From Rhodobacteraceae bacterium 63075 (GTDB lineage Bacteria > Pseudomonadota > Alphaproteobacteria > Rhodobacterales > Rhodobacteraceae), in the NCBI GenBank assembly GCA_003417655.1, contig QVMW01000018.1, forward strand, positions 1-57,926: a DNA stretch of 57,926 bases. Direction: 5' to 3'. Of the stretch, positions 31,930-38,991 are shown in pieces. Numbering within the stretch: the first letter of the stretch is position 1; every line of letters begins with the position of its first letter. The notes under the pieces were generated by a model. It ran no database searches. It was not told the DNA's origin and was given only the letters and a program-made list of their open reading frames with translations. The translations under genes and the position numbers were made by a program.

Positions 31930-32826
31930 TCAGGCGCTTGTCAGCATCCCGCGCTCCTTGGCCAGATCGCGCATGCGCTTTTGCAGCTTTTCGAAGGCCC
32001 GCACCTCGATCTGGCGGATACGCTCGCGGCTCACGTCATATTGCCCCGAAAGATCCTCGAGCGTGATGCTCTCCTCGCTCAGCCTGCGCTGCGTGAGGAT
32101 GTCCTTCTCGCGGTCATTGAGCACGTCCATCGCCTCGGCCAGAAGCTCGCGGCGCGATTCGAGCTCGTCGCGCGCCTCGTAGTCGGAGGCCTGGTCGGCA
32201 TCGTCGTCCTCGAGCCAGTCCTGCCATTGCATCGTGCCTTCGCCCTCGGAACCGACGGTGGCGTTGAGCGAGGCATCCCCGCCCGACAGCCGCCGGTTCA
32301 TCGAGATGACTTCGGTCTCGGTGACTCCCAAATCGGTCGCGATGCGCTTCACGTTCTCGGGGCGCATGTCTCCTTCTTCCAGCGCGCCGATGCGGGCCTT
32401 GGCCTTGCGCAGGTTGAAGAAGAGCTTCTTCTGAGCGCTCGTCGTGCCGAGCTTCACGAGGCTCCAGGAGCGCAGGATATATTCCTGGATGCTCGCGCGA
32501 ATCCACCACATGGCATAGGTCGCGAGACGAAAGCCCTTCTCGGGGTCAAACCGCTTGACCGCCTGCATGAGGCCGACATTGGCCTCCGAGATCACCTCGG
32601 CCTGCGGCAGGCCATAGCCGCGATAGCCCATGGCGATCTTGGCCGCGAGGCGCAGGTGCGAGGTGACCATCTTGTGCGCGGCCTCCGCGTCTTCCTGCTC
32701 GACCCAAGCCTTGGCGAGCATGTATTCCTCTTCAGGCTCGAGAAGCGGAAACTTCCTGATTTCCTGCATGTAGCGGTTCAAGCCGCCTTCCGGCGTCGGT
32801 GCCGGCAGATTCCCGTAATTGCCCAT
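31930..32826 (-). CDS. rpoH: RNA polymerase sigma-32 (heat-shock sigma factor)
   Basis: This 298-residue sigma factor contains region 2 (SEANVGLMQAVKRFDPEKGF, then RLATYAMWWIRASIQEYILR) and the RpoH box (QKKLFFNLRKAK) near residues 132-143 that separates it from sigma-70. Region 4 has a C-terminal HTH (DVSRERIRQIEVRAFEKLQK). GGGAGAGGGC precedes the ATG. Alphaproteobacteria often carry two RpoH paralogs; which one this is cannot be told here. Confidence 0.95.
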   Translation of the reverse strand: MGNYGNLPAPTPEGGLNRYMQEIRKFPLLEPEEEYMLAKAWVEQEDAEAAHKMVTSHLRLAAKIAMGYRGYGLPQAEVISEANVGLMQAVKRFDPEKGFRLATYAMWWIRASIQEYILRSWSLVKLGTTSAQKKLFFNLRKAKARIGALEEGDMRPENVKRIATDLGVTETEVISMNRRLSGGDASLNATVGSEGEGTMQWQDWLEDDDADQASDYEARDELESRRELLAEAMDVLNDREKDILTQRRLSEESITLEDLSGQYDVSRERIRQIEVRAFEKLQKRMRDLAKERGMLTSA

Positions 32827-32867
32827 GTCCGTGCCCTCTCCCAGAATGTTATAGGGTTTAACATCGA

Positions 32868-32894
32868 GTTATATCTGCGCCAACGGGTTTTCAA
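32868..32894 (-). promoter_or_regulatory. Candidate rpoH promoter
   Basis: On the minus strand TTGAAA (32889-32894) precedes TATAAC (32868-32873) with a short 15-bp spacer. A CTTGAA start gives a heat-shock-like -35. Alternative spacings (TTGGCG-17-TAAACC) overlap it, so the exact promoter is uncertain. Confidence 0.35.
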
Positions 32895-33030
32895 GACCCC
32901 GCTCCGCTCTCTTTCTCAACATATCGCGGCTGCCGATTGTTCCCAATCATGTTGCAGCCTGTTCACGCGAACGGGAAGCCTGTGTCGATGACGCTTCAGG
33001 CGAAGCATACGCATCCAGACCCCTTCCGGA

Positions 33031-34065
33031 TCAGCTCTCCGTGCCGCTGAGCGATGCGATCAGCCCGGCCATGTCCTCCGGCAGACCGGCTTCGAACCGC
33101 AGCATCTCGCCGCTGACAGGGTGCTCGAAGCCCAGGGTTGCCGCGTGCAGGGCCTGTCTCGGAAACCCCCTGACAGCCGCCAGCGCATCCGCACCGAAGG
33201 CTTTTTCGCTCAGCTTGCGCTTGCCGCCATAGACCGGATCGCCCACCAGCCCATGCCCCGCATGGGCCATATGCACGCGAATCTGGTGAGTCCTGCCTGT
33301 TTCCAGCCAGCAGTCGACCAGGGCAAGGCTCTCGGGCGCGCCATAGGCCGTGACGACGCGGGCGCGCGTGACGGCATGCCGCCCGGCCTCGAAGAAAACA
33401 GCCTGCCTTTGCCGGTCATGCCGATGCCGCGCCAGCATGGTCGAAATCTTCATCACCCCGCCCGGCTCGAAGCTCACACCGCGCACCCCGCGCAGGCGCG
33501 GGTCGGAGGCATCGGGCGCGCCATGCACCAGCGCGCGGTAGTGCCGCTCGACGCTGTGCCGCTCGAATTGCGCCGCAAGCCCCTGATGCGCCTGATCGCT
33601 CTTGGCCACGACCAGCAAGCCGCTCGTGTCCTTGTCGATCCGGTGGACGATCCCGGGCCGCGCCACGCCGCCGACACCCGAGAGCGCATCGCCGCAATGA
33701 TGCATGAGCGCGTTCACGAGCGTGCCCGACGGCGTGCCCGGCGCGGGATGCACGACCATCCCGGCAGGTTTGTTGACGACGATCAGGTGGTCATCTTCAT
33801 ACACCACATCGAGCGCGATCGGCTCGGGCGCGATATGGCTCTCGGCAGGCTCCGGCAGCGCGATCTCGATCAGATCGCCCTCCTCCACCTTTGCCTTCGC
33901 CCCTGCGGCGACAGCGCCATTCACGCGCACCGCGCCCTGCTCCAGCAGCCGCGCCAGCCGCGTGCGGGAGAGCTGCGCCGCCTCTGGCGCATCGCGCGAA
34001 AGCGCCTTATCAAGGCGGGGCGGCGGATCATCCATGATCCGGAATTCAAGCGAGGCACCAGCCAT
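33031..34065 (-). CDS. rluD: RluA-family 23S rRNA pseudouridine synthase (RluD type)
   Basis: This 344-residue protein has an N-terminal S4 RNA-binding domain (residues ~15-75, RLDKALSRDAPEAAQLSRTR) and the catalytic motif HRIDKDTSGLLVVAK with the nucleophilic Asp near residue 143. The C-terminal GRTHQIRVHMAHAGHGLVGD motif is also present. The ATG at 34065 overlaps the start of the divergent plus-strand gene in a shared CATG. A second ATG at 34035 is possible. RluD modifies helix 69 of 23S rRNA. Confidence 0.92.
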   Translation of the reverse strand: MAGASLEFRIMDDPPPRLDKALSRDAPEAAQLSRTRLARLLEQGAVRVNGAVAAGAKAKVEEGDLIEIALPEPAESHIAPEPIALDVVYEDDHLIVVNKPAGMVVHPAPGTPSGTLVNALMHHCGDALSGVGGVARPGIVHRIDKDTSGLLVVAKSDQAHQGLAAQFERHSVERHYRALVHGAPDASDPRLRGVRGVSFEPGGVMKISTMLARHRHDRQRQAVFFEAGRHAVTRARVVTAYGAPESLALVDCWLETGRTHQIRVHMAHAGHGLVGDPVYGGKRKLSEKAFGADALAAVRGFPRQALHAATLGFEHPVSGEMLRFEAGLPEDMAGLIASLSGTES

Positions 34066-34366
34066 GGAAGAAACCCCTCAAAGCGTTGACCCCGCGCTGC
34101 TGCGCTATCTCAAGACACTGGTCACGGCGCTGACCGGGGTGATGATCGTCGGGCTTGTAGCCGTTGTCTGGCTGCTTGTCACGCGCCTCTCGGCGGATGT
34201 CCCGCCCCTGCCCGAGCGCATCACCCTGCCCGCAGGCGCGCGCGCCCAGGCCTTCACGCAAGGAGAGGGCTGGTTCGCCGTGGTCACGGAGGATGCGCGC
34301 ATTCTCATCTTCGGGCGCGACGGGGCCACGCTCCTTCAGGAAATCGAGATTTCAACGCCGGACTGA
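34064..34366 (+). CDS. Small single-pass membrane protein, unknown function
   Basis: This 100-residue protein (MEETPQSVDPALLRYLKTLV) has one transmembrane segment (residues ~17-40, TALTGVMIVGLVAVVWLLVT) and a soluble C-terminal part facing the periplasm. GAGG lies 9 nt before the ATG. It is divergent from rluD with overlapping starts, an arrangement I recall for Rhodobacteraceae, which supports a real gene. No function is known to me. Confidence 0.75.
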   Translation: MEETPQSVDPALLRYLKTLVTALTGVMIVGLVAVVWLLVTRLSADVPPLPERITLPAGARAQAFTQGEGWFAVVTEDARILIFGRDGATLLQEIEISTPD

Positions 34367-34687
34367 GCGCGCTCAAGCGCCGGGGACTTGGCGGACAATG
34401 CGCAAGCCGGGGCCGGAATAGCACCGAAGGTGCCCGGCCCCTCGGTTGTCATTGTCGCGCCATTGGTCCGAGCGACAATGGCGACACCGCCCCATCGCGC
34501 TGGCGATTGGTGAAGCTGGCCGCGTCGCTCATACGGAGTGCGGATGTGGCTGTCATAAGTTGCCAAGAAAACCTGATGAACGCCATCCCGCGGTCTGGCG
34601 AGGGATCTTTTCTCGAAAATCCAACTCGGGTTCCAGGCCGCCATCGCACCAGCTTCGCGGCGTGCCGATCTGCACTGAGAGGAGGGG
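34367..34687. other. Intergenic region without a gene
   Basis: In these 321 bp I find no convincing ORF. An inverted repeat CATTGTCGC (34450-34458) / GCGACAATG (34472-34480) lies 84 bp after the preceding gene and could be a terminator-like hairpin, though without a T-run. Confidence 0.6.
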
Positions 34688-34764
34688 TGGTACCACCTCC
34701 CCGGCTCGAACGGGGGACCTCCTGATCCACAATCAGGCGCTCTAACCTACTGAGCTAAGGCGGC
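34688..34764 (-). tRNA. tRNA-His (GTG anticodon)
   Basis: The reverse complement folds as a complete 77-nt tRNA with encoded CCA. The acceptor stem is GCCGCCT/AGGTGGT, the anticodon arm CTGATTGTGGATCAG (anticodon GTG), and the T-arm CCCCGTTCGAGCCGGGG. The base at -1 is T, not G. The first pair is G1-U72 and the discriminator is A73. This is the alphaproteobacterial form that lacks the otherwise universal G-1. Confidence 0.97.
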
Positions 34765-35155
34765 ACACAGGGGCGATTTAGCTTTCCAGACGCGCGATTG
34801 CAAGAGCTTTCCAGCTCAATTTTCCACGCCTGCTCGACGAGCGGAACACCGAAACTCACCACATCTGACGCCTCCAACGGCTCCCAGCCTTCGCTGCGAT
34901 AAAGCGCGCAGGCGGCCTTGTGGCTCTCATGCGTCCAGAGCCGCATCTGCCTGTAGCCCGTCGCCTGCGCATAACCCATGCACTCGCGCAGAAGACGCCG
35001 GCCCAGCCCGGTGCCGCGCGCCTCGGGCACGGTGAGGAAGAGGCGCAGCTTCGCCGTCTCCGCGTCCAGCCTGACGCAGAAGATCGAGCCCAGCCGCGTC
35101 CCGCCCCGCTCCGCGATCCAGGCGCGCTCGCAGGCGGGGTCATGGTTGCGGATTG
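34755..35155 (-). pseudogene. GNAT acetyltransferase, C-terminal part (gene split by insertion)
   Basis: From the element boundary the frame reads RNHDPACERAWIAERGGTRL and so on, with the acetyl-CoA loop PEARGTGLGRRLLRECM and a C-terminal part like the acetyltransferase half of MarR-GNAT proteins. The N-terminal piece lies at 35422-35558, on the far side of the 266-bp element. The stop codon falls 10 bp inside the tRNA-His gene. Without the N-terminal beta strands it is unlikely to be active. Confidence 0.8.
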
Positions 35156-35421
35156 GGGTCCGTGGACAGTCATGAGCCGCCACCAGCGCGAGACGGATTT
35201 TGCACAGCGCCAGGCGCTTTGACCGCCGCGATGTGGTTCATCGCAAGGGCAAAGCAACACAGCGATGGGCAAAATCCGCCGCGCCCCGAAGGGGTTTCGC
35301 CAAAATCGCCCATTTCGGCGTCATTCGAGCTTGCAATAGCCTGCTATTCCTGCGCTCGAATTCCTGGAACTGAGCGATTTTGGACTGAAACTGGTGGCGG
35401 CTCATGACTGTCCACGGACCC
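35156..35421. mobile_element. 266-bp MITE-like element with perfect 31-bp terminal inverted repeats
   Basis: Positions 35156-35186 (starting GGGTCCGTGGACAGTCATGA) are the exact reverse complement of 35391-35421. The 204-bp interior has no transposase ORF but contains nested inverted repeats, among them GGATTTTGC/GCAAAATCC, CAAAATCGC/GCGATTTTG and ATTCGAGC/GCTCGAAT. It splits an acetyltransferase gene. No clear target-site duplication is visible (flanks GGATTG and TAGCCG). It probably moves with a transposase supplied elsewhere in the genome. Confidence 0.9.
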
Positions 35422-35558
35422 TAGCCGGCGAGAATCTCCGCCACAAGCGCCTCGAACGTGGCGTCGAAACCTTCGTCTTGCGCATAAAGCCGCCCGTGCT
35501 GTTCGATCAGCCAGCCCGCATCCCCGATCGCCATGTCTCTCAAGGTTATCGCCGTCAT
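35422..35558 (-). pseudogene. GNAT acetyltransferase, N-terminal part (gene split by insertion)
   Basis: The minus-strand frame from the ATG at 35558 reads MTAITLRDMAIGDAGWLIEQ and continues HGRLYAQDEGFDATFEALVA then EILAG. It stops at TAG, whose last base belongs to the inserted element. The sequence matches the start of the acetyltransferase half of MarR-GNAT proteins and joins logically to the fragment at 34755-35155 (expected junction ILAG-x-IRNHDPA). Confidence 0.8.
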
Positions 35559-35650
35559 GGCCCGAGCCTTGCGCGCCCCCGCTTGCAAGGCAAGGCAAAA
35601 CTCGCTAGCTCCTGACGCCTGACAAACGTGCGACGCTCCAGGAGGCCGTC

Positions 35651-35830
35651 ATGGGTATCAACACCGAACGCGACATCGAAACCAATCTGCAAATCGGCCC
35701 GACCGATCAGGGCATGGTCCGGCTCTTCATCGAAGCGGACGGCACCGAGATCCCGATGGACTTCACACCGGAAGAGGCGCTCGAGATTGCCGAGGAAATC
35801 CGCGCCGCAGCAAACGCCGCACGGGGCTGA
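35651..35830 (+). CDS. Small conserved protein, 59 residues, unknown function
   Basis: MGINTERDIETNLQIGPTDQ begins right after a perfect AGGAGG (spacing 5). The protein is acidic, with a C-terminal helix EEALEIAEEIRAAANAARG. The strong RBS and the sequence pattern resemble a short protein found in many Rhodobacteraceae. It is followed by the twin-hairpin repeat, which may end its transcript. Confidence 0.8.
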   Translation: MGINTERDIETNLQIGPTDQGMVRLFIEADGTEIPMDFTPEEALEIAEEIRAAANAARG

Positions 35831-35856
35831 CCCGCCGGGCGCGCACTCCGAGCTGT

Positions 35857-35905
35857 GCCGTTTTCTTTCAAAGAAAACGGTCCGGAATTTTCGAAAAATT
35901 CCGGC
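35857..35905. repeat. 49-bp twin-hairpin repeat, copy A
   Basis: Two 23-bp inverted repeats separated by one T: CCGTTTTCTTT-C-AAAGAAAACGG and CCGGAATTTT-CGA-AAAATTCCGG, framed by G and C. All 49 bases are identical to copy B at 47246-47294. It lies between a plus-strand gene and a minus-strand gene (convergent), as copy B does. Confidence 0.92.
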
Positions 35906-35916
35906 TCCAGATTAAT

Positions 35917-36330
35917 CTATTTCTGCTTGCCGCTGATCAGGAAAAACAAGAACCCTAGTATTCCAGCTAACGCCGCGAGCATTCCGATGTACGTGCTGAT
36001 ATCTTCAACTATATGATGGTCTCGAAAAACAAAAAAAGCGAAACCTGAGATTACGAAGAACAACACACTACTGACTATCAGCATACACCTTCTCTTCTTT
36101 ATTGACGAACGCTTTATTGAAGTTGTTTCTGATCTTGTTGGTCTAAAATTCGGAAAAGCCTTTTCAGCCGCATTTAAGATAGCACTGTGTCGATCTTCAT
36201 GTACCTCACCCTTTTCAAACCGATCTAGAAATTCAACATCTAACCCAAACTGATTTAAATGCGGGGTCAGTTTGCGAACCATATATGATTGTGAAAAACC
36301 GTTCTCAATTCTGAAGGACTTGAGATCCAT
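35917..36330 (-). CDS. HTH-like protein with two C-terminal membrane segments, AT-rich
   Basis: This 137-residue protein begins MDLKSFRIENGFSQSYMVRK, which looks like a Cro/C1-type helix-turn-helix start (residues ~1-45). A basic stretch (IKRSSIKKRRC) and two hydrophobic helices (about 82-102 and 112-132) follow. It is 4 bp downstream of the glucokinase gene. GC content is clearly below the neighbours, so both genes look acquired. A membrane-tethered regulator is a guess from layout. Confidence 0.65.
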   Translation of the reverse strand: MDLKSFRIENGFSQSYMVRKLTPHLNQFGLDVEFLDRFEKGEVHEDRHSAILNAAEKAFPNFRPTRSETTSIKRSSIKKRRCMLIVSSVLFFVISGFAFFVFRDHHIVEDISTYIGMLAALAGILGFLFFLISGKQK

Positions 36331-36334
36331 TTGT

Positions 36335-37393
36335 CTAGTTACCGAGCACTAAGTACTTCATTTCGTAGTCGGATCTGTGAGCACAACCCAACAGAGGTAG
36401 GTCTTTGTTTGTCAACAGCACAACTGGGGTTTTTGCGACTCTTTCGCTGTGGCTTGATCTATCGGCATAATGCCGTTTGAAGCGAGTTTTCAACAAGTCT
36501 GAGGGCATTTTTCGCACAGCTCCACCCCAAAGAAAAACCGCTTTGTCACAATTAAACGTCAAAGCTGCGTTTCCACAAAAGTTCGCGAGTGTCTCGCAAA
36601 ACATCTCCATAGCGTCAATTGCCGCTTGATCATTTCCGCTTCGTGCCAATTGCACTATTTCGTCAGAGGAAATGCTCCAATTTGGTTCAGAATTGTGATC
36701 TGCTTTTCTAAAAAAGTTGTAAATACTTCTCAATCCTACATGAGAGAGTACTGATTCATAAGATCTTTTGCCTGAGAACGCACCTGACTCTCCTAGAAGC
36801 CGATACTGCTGTATGGTTTCAGGTGCTAAAGATTGGTGGCCTCCTTCAGAGCTGAAGATGAACGGGAATCCGTCCTTTTTCAAATCATCTACTAGGCAGG
36901 TTATTCCTAAGCCGGTGCCTGGACCACATACGATTGACCTGGAGCCAACATCTTCGCCAACTCTAGCGGGCCCAGTTCTTAAACGCCCGTGTATCGGCTC
37001 GAAGTCATTTTTCTCTATCCCTCCATCGAGCAACTTCAACAGTCCGTAGCCGAGCGCTTCGAAATCATTAATAATTGAAGAATAACCTTGGTGGCCATGA
37101 TCTTCCAAAATTGCATTGGCTGTTTCAATCTTAATTTCCCAACCTTCGATGTTTGTTGGATTAACCCTCTTGTGGTCTGTTGGCCCAGCGACCCCGAATG
37201 TGGCGTTGACAAGAGTTTGAGCGTCGCTCCCCATTCGCTGCTTATAAGCGAGCAGGAAATGATCCATCATTTCATAAAAATCTTCGTAGTCGCTTGTGCC
37301 TAATTCTGACCTAAAAACAAAGTCAAGCTCGTCGGAGTCGTAGATACCCCAGTCTGCGGTCGTCCCTCCTAGGTCACAGCATAAGTACCGCAT
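36335..37393 (-). CDS. glk: Glucokinase (ROK-unrelated Glk family), AT-rich
   Basis: Starting at the ATG at 37393 (MRYLCCDLGGTTADWGIYDS) the protein is 352 residues. It has the phosphate-binding LGGTTADWG motif, GVAGPTDHKRVNPTN near residue 70, GPGTGLGI (~165) and SSEGGHQSLAP (~190), all typical of the bacterial Glk family that makes glucose-6-phosphate. GC is far lower than in flanking genes and codon use is unlike the rest of the window, indicating transfer. It may serve a specialised role, since Rhodobacteraceae usually have a resident glk. Confidence 0.85.
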   Translation of the reverse strand: MRYLCCDLGGTTADWGIYDSDELDFVFRSELGTSDYEDFYEMMDHFLLAYKQRMGSDAQTLVNATFGVAGPTDHKRVNPTNIEGWEIKIETANAILEDHGHQGYSSIINDFEALGYGLLKLLDGGIEKNDFEPIHGRLRTGPARVGEDVGSRSIVCGPGTGLGITCLVDDLKKDGFPFIFSSEGGHQSLAPETIQQYRLLGESGAFSGKRSYESVLSHVGLRSIYNFFRKADHNSEPNWSISSDEIVQLARSGNDQAAIDAMEMFCETLANFCGNAALTFNCDKAVFLWGGAVRKMPSDLLKTRFKRHYADRSSHSERVAKTPVVLLTNKDLPLLGCAHRSDYEMKYLVLGN

Positions 37394-37472
37394 GTTCACC
37401 TCACCCGAGTATCTAGTTTCGATTAGTATTTTGTGTACTGCGGCACGGTTATGGGACAGCGCTTCGCGCTGA

Positions 37473-37787
37473 TTATGCTGCCATGTTAACCACCGAAACA
37501 GCTTTGGCTTCAAGGGCTTTTTGCTCGTCCTTGATCTGATTGGGCGTTTTATACCCATGGCGCTGGCGAAGCCACGACGCGCTGTACTTCGCTGCGAATG
37601 CGGCGAGTGCTGCGCGAAGACCCTCGACCATTTCGAAGTGGCGTACCCAGAAAAGCTGCTCTTTGAGGGACCGTATCGCCCTCTCGGCCAGACCATTCCC
37701 CTCCGGCTGCCTGACGAATGCCGTCGACGGCGTTATGCCAAAGCACTTGGCCTCATTCTGGAAGTCTTCCGACATGTAGGGGCCTTG
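37473..37787 (-). mobile_element. Transposase C-terminal fragment (integrase core, IS3-like)
   Basis: The frame reads GQGPYMSEDFQNEAKCFGIT and continues with FVRQPEGNGLAERAIRSLKE, the C-terminal half of a DDE integrase-core transposase with the catalytic Glu region (GLAERAIRSLKE). The N-terminal half, first Asp and ends are missing. It runs in the same frame directly after the mmcB stop codon, so the junction seems to have replaced the end of mmcB. It marks the right border of the AT-rich insert. Confidence 0.8.
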
Positions 37788-37790
37788 TCC

Positions 37791-38234
37791 CTAGATCCGG
37801 GGGTCGCGCAGCCTCTGGTGGCGCAGCGCCACGTCTCGTGCAAATTTCAATGTCAGCTTCCTGCGCCGCGCCGGGGCGAGCTTGTCCTCGAAGCCCGGGC
37901 GGATGATCTCGCCGCCATAGGCATCGGCCATGATCAGCCCCGTCTCGTCGGGCAACAGCTCCAGCGGGAAGCCCGCGTCCACGGCCCAGAAATACCTGTC
38001 GCACCAGTGGAGATACCCCTGCCACTTGCCGTCGCTCATGAAATCTTCCCGGCTCGACTTGCACTCCACCACCCAGATCTCGCCCTTCGGCCCCAGGGCC
38101 ATCACGTCGACGCGTTTGCCACGCTCGGGCACGAACTCCTCGAGGACGGCGAAGTCGAGACTGCGCATCAGGCGGCAAACGCCCCTTGCGAGAAGTTGCC
38201 CGGGTTGCAGGGAAAGCGGGGTTTCGTCCGACAT
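37791..38234 (-). CDS. mmcB: MmcB-family DNA repair protein, C-terminus altered by IS junction
   Basis: This 147-residue protein starts MSDETPLSLQPGQLLARGVC. The nuclease-like core KRVDVMALGPKGEIWVVECK followed by SSREDFMSDGKWQGY fits the MmcB family (DUF-type PD-(D/E)XK-like fold), which is linked to DNA damage repair in Caulobacter. It ends LRDPRI with a TAG immediately before transposase-derived sequence, so the last residues were probably lost or replaced. The core looks intact. Confidence 0.75.
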   Translation of the reverse strand: MSDETPLSLQPGQLLARGVCRLMRSLDFAVLEEFVPERGKRVDVMALGPKGEIWVVECKSSREDFMSDGKWQGYLHWCDRYFWAVDAGFPLELLPDETGLIMADAYGGEIIRPGFEDKLAPARRRKLTLKFARDVALRHQRLRDPRI

Positions 38235-38319
38235 GCCCCATTTATGAACATAGCGTGAACACGGGCGCAAGCCCCTTTGCGCCGCGCCCCCTTGCGCGTG
38301 GGCTCCACGCACATTACTT

Positions 38320-38496
38320 AAGAGCTGTGACGGCGTCTGCCCTTCTCGTTTCACGGTTGCATTCCGGTGGCCTTAAGCAATTCCGAGGGAGCTGGCTCTG
38401 ACAGGGTCGTGGCCTTGTTACCTGGTGCCCACCTGTACATACAGGTCCTCGGGAATGAGATAACCCAACGGTTGCGGTGGTGCCGTCACACCTTCC
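38320..38496. ncRNA. Candidate structured RNA (possibly 6S-like), orientation uncertain
   Basis: The 297-bp gap 38235-38531 holds a region closed by a perfect 9-bp stem (TGTGACGGC 38326-38334 with GCCGTCACA 38482-38490). An inner stem pairs ATTCCGAGG with CCTCGGGAAT, and there is a hairpin ACCTGT-ACAT-ACAGGT. Length (~175 nt) and long-range closure suit a 6S-type RNA. The inside is more branched than a classical 6S rod and I cannot fix the strand. No ORF of note is present. The octamer ACGGTTGC occurs twice in it. Confidence 0.45.
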
Positions 38497-38531
38497 GCCT
38501 TCCCGAACAACCAGCGCCTTGAAGCGTTTTC

Positions 38532-38864
38532 TCAGGAGCGATTGCTCCGCTGCGGCCTGTGAGCCGGTGCGCGAACGGGCACAGGCTCATGGCGCACCCG
38601 CGTGACAGGCGCGCGATTGCCGCCGCGCGGCTCGTCGTCATCGTCGTCCTTCAGGCGCATCACCGCGATGCCGAACTGGACCCCGGCGAAGATGATCCCG
38701 TTCGATATCCAGAGGATGAGCACGGCCAGCCAGCCCTTGTCGGAGGTGCTCACGAGATGCCAGAGATTGGCGATATTGAACCACAACAGCATTCCCACGA
38801 AGGCCCCGGCAAGCGCGAAGCCGATTGCGACATTGACGATATAAAGCTTGATGAGCTTGGGCAT
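38532..38864 (-). CDS. Small two-pass membrane protein, unknown function
   Basis: With the ATG at 38864 (AAGGA 7 nt upstream) the protein is 110 residues, starting MPKLIKLYIVNVAIGFALAG. Two membrane helices span about residues 8-32 and 45-70. A charged tail follows, with DDDDDE and an Arg/Pro-rich end. The family is not recognised. Transcription on the minus strand would continue toward the structured-RNA region. Confidence 0.7.
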   Translation of the reverse strand: MPKLIKLYIVNVAIGFALAGAFVGMLLWFNIANLWHLVSTSDKGWLAVLILWISNGIIFAGVQFGIAVMRLKDDDDDEPRGGNRAPVTRVRHEPVPVRAPAHRPQRSNRS

Positions 38865-38991
38865 GGGCGATTCCTTTCGCACCTTCCAAACTATGCGCAG
38901 CAGCTTTCATTTCAAGCACAGCCTCGGGAACTGCGACAGATCGGCCCGATCCTGCCCGCTGGCCGGGCAAGCGCCCGGCGTCCGGCTTGGC

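Noticed and set aside
35344..35598. 84-codon frame inside and beside the MITE
   Set aside because: No resemblance to a transposase; it runs across the element boundary in a frame different from the split gene.
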